A DNA stretch of 64,000 nucleotides from a virus. Of this stretch, positions 56,961 through 64,000 are shown piece by piece. The first letter of the stretch is position 1, and the number at the start of each line of letters is the position of its first letter. Below the pieces are notes generated by a model. The model was not told the origin of the DNA. It did not search any database and saw only the letters and a list, made by a program, of their open reading frames with translations. The stretch lies in IMG/VR virus record IMGVR_UViG_3300027896_000023, positions 20,166 through 84,165 of that record. One strand, written 5' to 3'. Position numbers and translations under genes: made by a program.

Positions 56961-57971
56961 CTATACACCTAAGATTACGTCAACTGCTTGTTTAGCTAAT
57001 ATGTTTTCGTCGTGGTTTTCTTTTACGATGTTCTGCACCTGTAGACTGATCTTCTGTTTCTGCTTCAAAGGTAAGTTACCCCATTCAATCATCATGTCAA
57101 CGAGTTCACGTTGAGTTGTAAACAATGATTGAGATGGGTAGATATGGTCTGCACCTAACCATCGGTGCACAAAAGGCATAGCGCCATAAGACATAGCTTC
57201 CAATGTTGATAGGTGATAGCCTTCCTGCATACTATTGCTGATTACTGCGTCCATACCTCCAAGAAAATGCTGCCACTGGGCATCATCCATGTGGTCGTAG
57301 AAGAACAGATGACCTTCAAGAATTGGGTTTGAATCTTCAAGTTCGTAGATGAACTTTACATATTCGTTTGCTTCTGCCTGGCGGAAACTGCTGCCGACGT
57401 CTATACCGCGAATATGCAGCATCCAAGCTTTGTCTGGTGAATGCCTCAAAAGATCAATGAAAGATTCAATTGTGGTGTACAACCGTTTTCTGGGCAACGG
57501 AGTTGCAGCAGTTAAAGCAATATTGAAACCGAAAACTTCTTTTCGCTTAGCAGTTGGCGCTACATTTACTCCTAAGTTTATGGTGTTTTCGCTTGCACTC
57601 TTCACTTTTGTTTCTTCAGCCATTCTTTTCCAGCGAAGCATTTGAGGCGCAGACGTAATCAAGTGTACACCTGGCCAATTTATCCGCGTAATTGCAGGAT
57701 CATACACTTCTATTCCATGCAGCCTAGCAGTGATTCTGCAGTTTGCACTGGACAATGACGACGCCCATGTTAATGGAGTATGAAGAAAATCGAAGAAGGC
57801 GTAATCAGCCCAATGCAACAGATCAAGGGCAGCTGTGTAGTTGTAAGCATCATTGTTGGTACACGGAATCTGTTTCACTATCGTGTTTCTATTAGATAAT
57901 TCACGAAGTATAGGCCCGATAAAACTGTTGTTTTGCCAGGCGAAAACTGCAACCTTCTTATGTTCTGACAT
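56961..57971 (-). CDS. Glycosyltransferase, GT4-like, 336 aa
   Basis: VAVFAWQNNSFIGPILREL opens; then ADYAFFDFLHTPLTWASSLS, CRITARLHGIEVYDPA, a hinge, MDAVISNSMQEGYHLSTLEA (the SxxEGxxxxxLEA donor motif) and MSYGAMPFVHRWLGAD. GT-B fold. It has its own promoter region at about 58012-58020. Confidence 0.75.
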   Translation of the reverse strand: MSEHKKVAVFAWQNNSFIGPILRELSNRNTIVKQIPCTNNDAYNYTAALDLLHWADYAFFDFLHTPLTWASSLSSANCRITARLHGIEVYDPAITRINWPGVHLITSAPQMLRWKRMAEETKVKSASENTINLGVNVAPTAKRKEVFGFNIALTAATPLPRKRLYTTIESFIDLLRHSPDKAWMLHIRGIDVGSSFRQAEANEYVKFIYELEDSNPILEGHLFFYDHMDDAQWQHFLGGMDAVISNSMQEGYHLSTLEAMSYGAMPFVHRWLGADHIYPSQSLFTTQRELVDMMIEWGNLPLKQKQKISLQVQNIVKENHDENILAKQAVDVILGV

Positions 57972-58009
57972 TCACGTTTCCTCGTAAACCGTATAGCGTA
58001 TTTCTGAGA

Positions 58010-58046
58010 GTATTAATATAACTTGTGGGTTCTATTTTCGAACCCA
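58010..58046. promoter_or_regulatory. Divergent promoter with TGGGTTC/GAACCCA palindrome
   Basis: TTAATATAA at 58012-58020 is a TATA box for the leftward glycosyltransferase (start about 40 nt away). Next to it TGGGTTC (58026-58032) is repeated inverted as GAACCCA (58040-58046). The rightward zinc protein begins at 58090. The arms are a likely operator controlling both. Confidence 0.5.
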
Positions 58047-58089
58047 AAATCTTTTTAACTAATCAACAATAAATGAAACTGGGATAATT

Positions 58090-58410
58090 ATGCCAACCAT
58101 AAAACGTTTCTGTAGTAAATGCGGATGCCAAACTGACCAAACAGTTGAAGACCTTGTTGTGCCAATGGCGCAGCCAGTACCAATTAACGGATCAGTAGAC
58201 CTGACAGGAGGCTTCTACAAAGGTCCAGGTGCAGGAAACGCACCGCCAGAAGGCAGAGTAATGAACACAATGCCGTACACCAAGATCTACAAATGTATGA
58301 GATGTGGCAGCAACGTGACAGCGATCGGAGACGACAACAATGGAGTGGGCGGACAGGACGATTTTTCATTGTTAGCTCGAGGCGTTGACTGGAAAGATCC
58401 CGGGCAATAA
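58090..58410 (+). CDS. Zinc-ribbon protein, 106 aa
   Basis: RFCSKCGCQTDQTVEDLVVP and YKCMRCGSNVTAIGD are two CXXC pairs with a Gly/Pro-rich linker between them, a zinc ribbon with a long insertion. It is one of only two rightward genes in the structural half, and divergent from the glycosyltransferase. A small regulator is plausible. Confidence 0.65.
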   Translation: MPTIKRFCSKCGCQTDQTVEDLVVPMAQPVPINGSVDLTGGFYKGPGAGNAPPEGRVMNTMPYTKIYKCMRCGSNVTAIGDDNNGVGGQDDFSLLARGVDWKDPGQ

Positions 58411-58440
58411 CCACGTTTGCCATTTGGCACACATGGTTAA
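58409..58440. terminator. Palindrome at convergent stops, copy 3 of 3
   Basis: AACCACGTTTGCCAT facing TTGGCACACATGGTT, arms extended to about 15 bp with mismatches, exactly between the stop of the rightward gene and the stop of the leftward one. It could be a bidirectional terminator hairpin. Same core as 11186-11213 and 34319-34344. Confidence 0.5.
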
Positions 58441-59186
58441 CCAAAATTCGGGTAGATGTAGACTCGGCGAACTTTCTTCGGGAACAATTCATCGCGCATA
58501 GCAACAAGACGCGCTTCATATTTTTTGTAGAGTGCACTCCAGGGGCCTTTATCCAAGTTCAGGTTTATATTTTCTCTTGAAGCACGCTGCTCGAGGGCGC
58601 CCATTGCCGCTTTTTTTCCGACCCATTCACGTAGTAGTGCACGGTCAATATTCATGCCGTATTCATATGTCATTTTGATTCTGCCGGGTCCAGGATAAGG
58701 CACGTTGCTGTAGATTACTATGGCTGATCCTGTTTGTTCTTTGAGTCGTGTGGATCTGCTAACAACGAAGTGAGTGCCACTGCCCGGTCCTTCTTTCACT
58801 TCAAGCCATAGTGGATCTGACCCTGGTGTGCCGCCGTTGTTGAAAAACAAGTGGATAACTCGTAGGATGTTCACGTGTCCTGGTATGAAGGACTGGGTAA
58901 ACATGCCCGTGTACCACCATTGAAAACTCATCAGCTCGTAGCTGCTGTTCAGGATCTCGTCGGTTTGTACGTAGCGTCCCCATTCTTTACTGTCAACTTC
59001 TGCTTCTGCACCTTGTAATAAGCGAACGGCGCTGTCGACGTCTGGTGTGGTTTCTTCTGAGACTGAATATGTTAAGAAGTCTTTTTCGAATTCTTCCAGG
59101 GTGCAATATTTCGGTTTGTATTCTTGCTGTTGATAATGCGGGTTTACTCTGAAACTGGAAGAAATATTGATTGACCCTATGGTCAT
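58437..59186 (-). CDS. Structural protein, 249 aa, with one fibre-repeat unit
   Basis: Starts MTIGSINISSSFRVNPHYQQ, in which INISSSFRVN fits the fibre repeat. Then a beta-rich domain (FQWWYTGMFTQSFIPGHVNI, LWLEVKEGPGSGTHFVVSRS, IVIYSNVPYPGPGRIKMTYE) resembling a head or tail component, and a basic C-terminus (MRDELFPKKVRRVYIYPNFG). Unknown family. Confidence 0.6.
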   Translation of the reverse strand: MTIGSINISSSFRVNPHYQQQEYKPKYCTLEEFEKDFLTYSVSEETTPDVDSAVRLLQGAEAEVDSKEWGRYVQTDEILNSSYELMSFQWWYTGMFTQSFIPGHVNILRVIHLFFNNGGTPGSDPLWLEVKEGPGSGTHFVVSRSTRLKEQTGSAIVIYSNVPYPGPGRIKMTYEYGMNIDRALLREWVGKKAAMGALEQRASRENINLNLDKGPWSALYKKYEARLVAMRDELFPKKVRRVYIYPNFG

Positions 59187-59434
59187 TGGATGCCCCCAGC
59201 CACCACAACTATCGAATCGTTAAGAAGCCCAGGAGTGGCGACTGTGGCTATATTTCCTGAATAACTAAATGAAACTGGTGACCAATCTGACATACGCAGG
59301 CCAACCATTCCTTTGATAACACTAAGCTGTGTTACTTTAAAACTGTCTCCTGATGTGACGATTACTTCAAGTCGAACATATTGCCCAACGATGGCAACTT
59401 GACTTTCGATTACAGTAGGAGACTGGGTAGTCAT
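59183..59434 (-). CDS. Small beta-rich structural protein, 83 aa
   Basis: QSPTVIESQVAIVGQYVRLE, LSVIKGMVGLRMSDWSPVSF, GNIATVATPGLLNDSIVVVA: short strands separated by turns. ATGA overlap with the 249-aa gene. Probably a virion part; no family. Confidence 0.55.
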   Translation of the reverse strand: MTTQSPTVIESQVAIVGQYVRLEVIVTSGDSFKVTQLSVIKGMVGLRMSDWSPVSFSYSGNIATVATPGLLNDSIVVVAGGIQ

Positions 59435-59446
59435 TTTGTTTCCTGC

Positions 59447-60184
59447 CTATACCACGTTAGCTGCGTTTTGAACGAGATCTAATTCTCTGTCGACCATTTC
59501 TAAGAGACGTTGCCTTTCCATTTCGTTCTCTTCTTTCTCAGCTAGTTCCAGAAGCCTGTTTACTTTTTGCATTCGTTCTGGAGGAGAAAGATTTTCTTTC
59601 ACAATTAGAGGGTCGTACTTGCCGATCAGCTGCATGTTCGCTATAGCGGTGCTACTCATGACGTCGCACATTGGGGATGGTCCGCCTTTCTCTTCAGGTT
59701 TCTTGTCCATTCCTTTGTGGTCTGCGTCGATGCGTTTCGCCTGCGCCTCTGTTGTCCAGGGGTGCTCGACTTTTTCTTGCTGCCATGATTTGTCTTTTGC
59801 ATCTTTCGATTCAGCTGCGGGATTAACCCAGTTTTGCTTGATTAACCGGGCATCTTCAGCCATCTTAGCCAGTTTCTTGTATGATTCGCCGATTGTGCTT
59901 GACCCTATGTCTTTGCCGTTTACTTTCAACTGCCCATCTTTGTCAACTGTAGTTTTTACCTTGGCGCCAGTTTCCTCATAAACCCATTCAATCGTGGATT
60001 CATGTGAGTCAGGATCAACTTTGGTGTTCACTTTCACCCAGCCTTTAGAAAGAAAAGCGTCGTCAACTGATTTGCAAACTGTCCAGCCAGCAGGTTCAGA
60101 CTTGATGACGTCAAGCCAAGCTGACTCAGGTAGAAGAATAAAAGTGCTGCCGCCGTACAGGTAAAGTTTGTGCTCTTGTTCCAA
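59447..60184 (-). CDS. Hypothetical protein, 245 aa
   Basis: LYLYGGSTFILLPESAWLDV, KVNTKVDPDSHESTIEWVYE, VDKDGQLKVNGKDIG, then a Lys/Glu-rich middle and a helical end (RMQKVNRLLELAEKEENEME). Mixed strand and coiled-coil; no family. Confidence 0.6.
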   Translation of the reverse strand: MEQEHKLYLYGGSTFILLPESAWLDVIKSEPAGWTVCKSVDDAFLSKGWVKVNTKVDPDSHESTIEWVYEETGAKVKTTVDKDGQLKVNGKDIGSSTIGESYKKLAKMAEDARLIKQNWVNPAAESKDAKDKSWQQEKVEHPWTTEAQAKRIDADHKGMDKKPEEKGGPSPMCDVMSSTAIANMQLIGKYDPLIVKENLSPPERMQKVNRLLELAEKEENEMERQRLLEMVDRELDLVQNAANVV

Positions 60185-60234
60185 GTAAATGTACCTTCTG
60201 AATAAGCTTTAGTAGACTCATGTTAAAAGTCTTA

Positions 60235-60663
60235 TCATTTAGCGTCAACCGAAAGATATTTTTTAGCTGTGTTGCGTCGTGTTTTTGCACTGTAGACACG
60301 ATCGAATAGTATCGCTAAGGCTTCGTCAACGATGGAGTTTAAGAAATCTGTTTTCAGATGTGGCACTGCATTAATCAATCCTTCCTGGAGGATTTCTTGT
60401 TGGATAATTATGCCGATTAAATCTTCTGTAAGCATGTTGATTATAGCTTCGGGCACTTCCGATTTTATGTAGGAAGCTGCTGCAGCTTTGGCTATTTGGT
60501 CGACGTAAACTTCAATGATGAAGCGATGTTCGTTTTCGCTGTCTAAGAAATAGCTTAAGGCATGAATCAGTTCACCGCTGCTTATAGGCAGGTACTGTTC
60601 TACAAAGCCCCGGCGACCAACGAATGTTTTGTAGTCCCCGAAGATCGTGATGTATGTTTCCAA
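60235..60663 (-). CDS. Hypothetical helical protein, 142 aa
   Basis: METYITIFGDYKTFVGRRGF, HALSYFLDSENEHRFIIEVY, then IINMLTEDLIGIIIQQEILQ. Helix-rich with no motif. Flanked by about 50-nt gaps with no further features. Confidence 0.55.
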   Translation of the reverse strand: METYITIFGDYKTFVGRRGFVEQYLPISSGELIHALSYFLDSENEHRFIIEVYVDQIAKAAAASYIKSEVPEAIINMLTEDLIGIIIQQEILQEGLINAVPHLKTDFLNSIVDEALAILFDRVYSAKTRRNTAKKYLSVDAK

Positions 60664-60717
60664 CAGTCAGCCCTAACGGTATTGGTTGGTGTTTCTATTA
60701 AAATTTAATGGTGTCCG

Positions 60718-61053
60718 CTATATAGCGAGATGAAAGACCAGGTAGGTTATGCCTGAAACGGTAAGGGCGCTTATTGCACCAATAGCTATTGGTCTGATAA
60801 TGTTGATCCAGCTTTTTTGAACTCGTTGTGATTCATTTAACTGGTCTATTTTTACCATAATTGTATGAATGATACCGCCGTTTAGGCCAGTGCAATCTTC
60901 TCCGAGTAAACCAAGTATTCCTTTTGCTAATGTACAGATCGCGTTTGTGTTTTTGTTGATTTCAGTAACGTATGGGCATAGTGGATTTTTGTACGCAACT
61001 TCGCAGTCTTTAGATTCGCCATCACAATCTCTATCTTTTATAGGTTTACTCAA
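60718..61053 (-). CDS. Membrane protein, 111 aa, possible lysis or anchor protein
   Basis: TTG 61053 is chosen because the upstream extension is low-complexity His/Arg/Gln. CDGESKDCEVAYKNPLCPYV and ICTLAKGILGLLGEDCTGLN have five cysteines; MVKIDQLNESQRVQKSWINI is a coiled segment; the end (IIRPIAIGAISALTVSGITY LVFHL region) is one membrane span. Similar in plan to phage holin-like or spanin-like accessories. Confidence 0.5.
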   Translation of the reverse strand: MSKPIKDRDCDGESKDCEVAYKNPLCPYVTEINKNTNAICTLAKGILGLLGEDCTGLNGGIIHTIMVKIDQLNESQRVQKSWINIIRPIAIGAISALTVSGITYLVFHLAI

Positions 61054-61129
61054 TGAAAGTCCCTGAAGTAGATTGTTAGTTGAACGTAATTTAAGCCTTC
61101 TTACGATACGATAAAAAAAGAAAGAGAAA

Positions 61130-61384
61130 TTATTTTTTCTTTGATGTTGGCGCAGGCGGTGTTGGTGCTGGCGGAGTCGGCACGGGCACTGGTGGTGTTT
61201 CTGCTTTAATGATTGCACCTAAGACCACAAGGATTATGCCAACGATGACTGCTACTGTTAATTCATAGTTCATGCTTTGCCAGTAGGTTAGGGCTGCAAT
61301 GACGATCGTGATAATTGCTACAACTGTAGCGCTGGGAACGCTTAGAGTTAGGTCGTAGGTTTTTTCGCTTAGTTTAAATTTCAT
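61130..61384 (-). CDS. Holin-like protein, 84 aa
   Basis: Two spans (VPSATVVAIITIVIAALTYW and TVAVIVGIILVVLGAII) joined by a short loop, and a Pro/Thr-rich C-terminal tail (PPVPVPTPPAPTPPAPTSK). N-terminal half is basic. A holin-type or small envelope protein is plausible. SD CAGGAGAAAAAACA before ATG. Confidence 0.55.
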   Translation of the reverse strand: MKFKLSEKTYDLTLSVPSATVVAIITIVIAALTYWQSMNYELTVAVIVGIILVVLGAIIKAETPPVPVPTPPAPTPPAPTSKKK

Positions 61385-61454
61385 TGTTTTTTCTCCTGGA
61401 CTGTACTATTATGCGTTATCTTCTTAAGTTTTCTGCCTGTTTTTTGGTTGAACG

Positions 61455-61485
61455 AAATATTTAAGTGGTACTTTAACTTAAACAG
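61455..61485 (+). promoter_or_regulatory. Palindromic operator before the rightward regulator gene
   Basis: TTTAAGT (61461-61467) is inverted as ACTTAAA (61477-61483) with GGTACTTTA between; AAATATTTAAG can serve as a TATA box. About 40-60 nt before the gene at 61522. Confidence 0.5.
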
Positions 61486-61521
61486 TTAGGTATACAGTAA
61501 AATATGTATGAGGTTATGTGA

Positions 61522-61794
61522 ATGACAACCGTGACAAGAACCCAAGTTCTCAAAGTGATACCGCACTTAACAAAGAACGATCGTGAATTTCATACACCTG
61601 AACTGGCAGAAGCATTAACAATTGAACTCGGCGCAGAAATCAAGTCTGACACAGCCCGGTACTGGGCTAACCAGCTTTGTTTACCGCCAGACGCAGTATT
61701 GGCACGCAGACCAATCAGTGCACGACTTTTTGTTTATAGTCTCCCAAAATCCAAGAACTTATCGGCTTCAGTAACTCTTCGAAAGAAGAATTAA
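61522..61794 (+). CDS. Small wHTH-like protein with a fibre-repeat tail, 90 aa
   Basis: Residues 5-70: VTRTQVLKVIPHLTKNDREF, HTPELAEALTIELGAEIKSD and TARYWANQLC form a helix-turn-helix-like domain. The C-terminal SKNLSASVTLRKKN is a full unit of the fibre repeat (compare SKDLSSSVTLRK). It converges with the 704-aa gene, sharing the stop region. A regulator or an adaptor that docks on fibre proteins. Confidence 0.65.
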   Translation: MTTVTRTQVLKVIPHLTKNDREFHTPELAEALTIELGAEIKSDTARYWANQLCLPPDAVLARRPISARLFVYSLPKSKNLSASVTLRKKN

Positions 61795-63905
61795 GGCGAA
61801 ACATAAAGGCACTGTATACCAGTGTAGTGACTGCCTTGTGCCCCAAATTGATTTGTGTTGGAAATTCTTGTAGGCACACCTGTTCCCTGATAAGCATACA
61901 CGTATGTACCAGTAGTGTAGTTCTCGTGGTATCGATAGCCTGTGCCAAAATAAAGAGTGTTGCCTGCTATAGCCATAGAAATAATTGCTTCAACATTTGA
62001 CGTAATTGTTACAAATGAAGATCCGTCGTATGATAGGAGTTTTCCCAAAGAAGGTGCTTCGGAGTTCCCTTGTGTTGCGCCGAGGTATAGTTTATTGTTT
62101 AGAACACCCAATGTGTATATCCAGTAAACATCGGTATTAGTTACAACTGAATCAAAATTTATTCCGTTTGTTGAATATCGAAGCTTTTGGTAACATGCGG
62201 CGTAAAGTTTGTTATTGTATACTTTGAGGTCATTAACACCGTAACTACTATTGTAGGTTCCGTCATATACCCATCCTTCATTGACGGATCTTCCGAATCT
62301 TTCACGGCTATAGTCAGCAAGATTTATCCAATTAGGAAACAGCGTACTTGTTGAGACAGCCCCGATTACGCCTAAAAATGATGACGCGGTAAATACAGGT
62401 GTCCATGTGGTTCCGCCGTCCAAACGCCACAGAGTTTTGCTTCTTGCAGCGTACAGTTTATCCTGGTATATTACGAAGGCATGTGTTTGATTTTCGTCAT
62501 TAGTAAGCATAGTCCATGTAAAATCGTTGTTGTATCTATAAGTGCCATAAGCGCCGCCAGCATACAAAACACCATGATACTGCACTATAGCAAAGATAGC
62601 GCCTGATGGTTCAATGCCTTCTGCAGGCCCTAATCTTTGCCAAGAAGTCCCATTGTTGTATCTCCAGACGTTGCCAGGTATAGAAGTGCCAGCGTACAAT
62701 ACCGGGGCAACTGGATTTATTATTACAGGATCGCCAACATAAACCACTGGTGCTTGAGAATTAATAGCTATACCACTTTTAGGCGGATAAGCACGGACAT
62801 TTAATCTTTGGGTTCCCACGGTTACGTGTTTTGACGTGTCAACATTAGAAAGGGCTACTGGTTTGTTTGGGTCGCCGTTTATGTAAGCTACTAAAAGGTT
62901 GTCTCCAGGTGTTGCGCCTAAACCTTCGACGCAGGGTACATTAGTTAGTCTCTGGCGTGGAGTAGTTACTGTAGCTTTGTTGGTTGTGCTGAGGCGTCCG
63001 GCAAACATTGGGGCATTAGCGTTACCGTTTTGGTGAACGAGAACCACTTGGTCACCTTCATTTAAAACTACACCTGTAGTCAATGGGTAATCTATGTAGG
63101 TAGGAGACTCAGATGTTCCTCCTTTGTAAACTCGTACAGCAACTCTTTGGTATGGTTGAGATGGCTTTTCAATGTGGAAGCTGCTGGGAAGGTTCTTGAG
63201 GCTTTGTTTGCCCCGAAAGAAACTTGAGTGTAAATCAACAGACCTTCTGTTTCGGACAGTGAATTTCTCAGATAGACGTGCTGAGAGTGAGGTACTGCGG
63301 AAGAAGACTTGTGGGTTTGGGCATTGTTCAAAGTAGTAAAAAAGTCCATCGCATGGAACTGCGTAGACTACTCCCGAACCAGTGTTATATGTTGTTTTAA
63401 GCGCAAGATTGTATCCGGCGCCAGTTCCCAGAAGTTGATAGCCTGAACCGGAAAAGCCTGTGCCATCCCAGGCTGTGGTGAGACTAGAGAATTCCGTCCA
63501 GAAAGGATCGCCACTCATGCCTGATGCAGGAACCATTGTGGCTACTCCGCTGATTTGTCCTGTCCACCTGAAGTTGAAAGCTGAGGTGAAGTCAAGTCCG
63601 TGTGGTGCTGGGTTGCCGTAATCGGTGTCGCCGCCGACGATCAGCATGTTGCCATGTTGAACCCAGCTGACTATACTGGATATTTCAGCTGAGGATAAAA
63701 CATGATGCTGCAGTCCACTTACTACAAAAATATTGTATGGCGCTAACAAGGCATCGTTTATGATCGGGTACTGCCCGCCATAAGCGCCGCCGTAAGTGGT
63801 GTTGATGCCTAACGCATTCATTCTTGTAACTACATTGTAAGGCGGTCGAAATGGTGCAGTATCAGATTGATAAATGCCTATGTATAATACCTTACCTGCA
63901 ACCAT
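61791..63905 (-). CDS. Structural/adhesin protein, 704 aa
   Basis: Residues 1-190 have a Rossmann-like, GATase/ThuA-type arrangement (VLYIGIYQSDTAPF, NIFVVSGLQHHVLSSAEISS, VQHGNMLIVGGDTDYG). Then three fibre-repeat units (TSLSARLSEKFTVRNRRS, VDLHSSFFRGKQSLKNLPSS). Residues about 260-400 are a beta domain with PVALSNVDTSKHVT. The rest is a beta-propeller (GVLYAGGAYGTYRYNNDFTW, NKLYAACYQKLRYSTNGINF, NKLYLGATQGN). CTACACCTGTAG at 63068-63079. Possibly a tail-tip or glycan-recognition protein. Confidence 0.65.
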   Translation of the reverse strand: MVAGKVLYIGIYQSDTAPFRPPYNVVTRMNALGINTTYGGAYGGQYPIINDALLAPYNIFVVSGLQHHVLSSAEISSIVSWVQHGNMLIVGGDTDYGNPAPHGLDFTSAFNFRWTGQISGVATMVPASGMSGDPFWTEFSSLTTAWDGTGFSGSGYQLLGTGAGYNLALKTTYNTGSGVVYAVPCDGLFYYFEQCPNPQVFFRSTSLSARLSEKFTVRNRRSVDLHSSFFRGKQSLKNLPSSFHIEKPSQPYQRVAVRVYKGGTSESPTYIDYPLTTGVVLNEGDQVVLVHQNGNANAPMFAGRLSTTNKATVTTPRQRLTNVPCVEGLGATPGDNLLVAYINGDPNKPVALSNVDTSKHVTVGTQRLNVRAYPPKSGIAINSQAPVVYVGDPVIINPVAPVLYAGTSIPGNVWRYNNGTSWQRLGPAEGIEPSGAIFAIVQYHGVLYAGGAYGTYRYNNDFTWTMLTNDENQTHAFVIYQDKLYAARSKTLWRLDGGTTWTPVFTASSFLGVIGAVSTSTLFPNWINLADYSRERFGRSVNEGWVYDGTYNSSYGVNDLKVYNNKLYAACYQKLRYSTNGINFDSVVTNTDVYWIYTLGVLNNKLYLGATQGNSEAPSLGKLLSYDGSSFVTITSNVEAIISMAIAGNTLYFGTGYRYHENYTTGTYVYAYQGTGVPTRISNTNQFGAQGSHYTGIQCLYVSP

Positions 63906-63909
63906 TTTA

Positions 63910-63999
63910 TCAGCTCGTAGATACTACTGTTCCAAGCATAGGGCTAGTTGTTTTTGTATTGTTTAATGTGCCGCCGCCTGACATTTTCTGGGCTTGGCT
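63910..63999 (-). CDS. C-terminal part of a leftward gene cut by the window edge
   Basis: SQAQKMSGGGTLNNTKTTSP and MLGTVVSTS precede a TGA at 63910-63912. Gly/Thr/Ser-rich, like the end of a tail or capsid protein. Its stop is four nucleotides from the next gene's start, so it is in the same operon. Confidence 0.5.
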   Translation of the reverse strand, partial: SQAQKMSGGGTLNNTKTTSPMLGTVVSTS

Positions 64000-64000
64000 G

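Larger units (their letters stand above)
174..63079. repeat. Dispersed near-palindromic word CTACA[G/C][G/C]TG[T/A/C]AG
   Basis: By eye about 90-100 copies allowing one mismatch, roughly one per 650 bp. Perfect palindromes CTACAGCTGTAG are at 8088-8099, 13646-13657, 30656-30667 and 45153-45164; perfect CTACACCTGTAG at 63068-63079. Other exact cores: 8653, 11549, 15108, 20344, 26718, 33406, 39565, 43417 (all + strand). It lies inside genes in every frame, at junctions and in both orientations. In junctions it is co-oriented with transcription so that AGGTGA can act as an SD. Confidence 0.9.

Noticed and set aside
1-64000. Terminal repeats or att sites of an integrated element
   Set aside because: No shared sequence seen between the window ends and no integrase or tRNA gene; the element may extend beyond both edges.

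Overview
The window looks like part of a large archaeal virus or virus-like extrachromosomal element. GC content is moderate. Start codons are a mix of ATG, GTG and TTG. Genes are tightly packed, often with ATGA or TAATG overlaps and Shine-Dalgarno (SD) sequences of the GGAGG/AGGTGA type, and AT-rich TATA boxes precede several operons. There is no rRNA or tRNA, and I see no polymerase, terminase or recognisable capsid gene. The host cannot be assigned from the sequence alone.

Layout. (1) 1-1.8 kb is mostly non-coding: two tiny membrane-protein genes, a switch from AC-rich to GT-rich sequence, two palindromes, and a region of about 700 nt full of complementary helices that I read as a large structured RNA. 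(2) 1.8-30.9 kb is a rightward block of about 85 small genes. It holds a Ycf46-like AAA+ ATPase with DUF1257 and DUF2997 partners, an ATP-dependent DNA ligase, a HerA/FtsK-type ATPase, an ASCH protein, a Gp37/Gp68 (DUF5131) protein, a VVA0879-like protein, SWIM and DnaJ-type zinc proteins, and many 30-70 residue CXXC proteins. The ligase 3' end has been invaded by a free-standing endonuclease gene that brought its own copy of the ligase C-terminus. (3) 30.9-36.9 kb is a leftward operon with its own TATA box and probable operator: a ribbon-helix-helix protein, a ParB/DNA-methyltransferase fusion, two nuclease-fold proteins and two further methyltransferases. (4) 36.9-64 kb is mainly leftward and probably structural: proteins of 1532 and 2729 residues built mostly of a 14-residue repeat (consensus DLSSSFTIRKSSSK), LamG-like, DUF2341 and beta-propeller segments, three glycosyltransferases, a methyltransferase and small membrane proteins. 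Two small rightward genes (58.1 and 61.5 kb) sit beside palindromic operators.

The most unusual feature spans the whole window. A short near-palindrome, CTACA[G/C][G/C]TG[T/A/C]AG, occurs roughly 90-100 times including near matches. By eye there are about 55-60 exact TACAGGTG/CACCTGTA cores, where base composition predicts about two. It lies inside genes in all three reading frames (giving LQVK, PTGE, TYRC, TAE), at gene junctions where its AGGTGA acts as an SD, and inside the fibre repeats, where it changes the consensus SFTIRK to SFTCRK. This points to selection on the DNA word, comparable in density to the DNA-uptake sequences of some bacteria, but here in an archaeal element.

How the parts may work together (inference): the rightward block handles DNA metabolism and host takeover, the 31-37 kb operon modifies and restricts DNA, and the leftward block builds and glycosylates the particle and its fibres.
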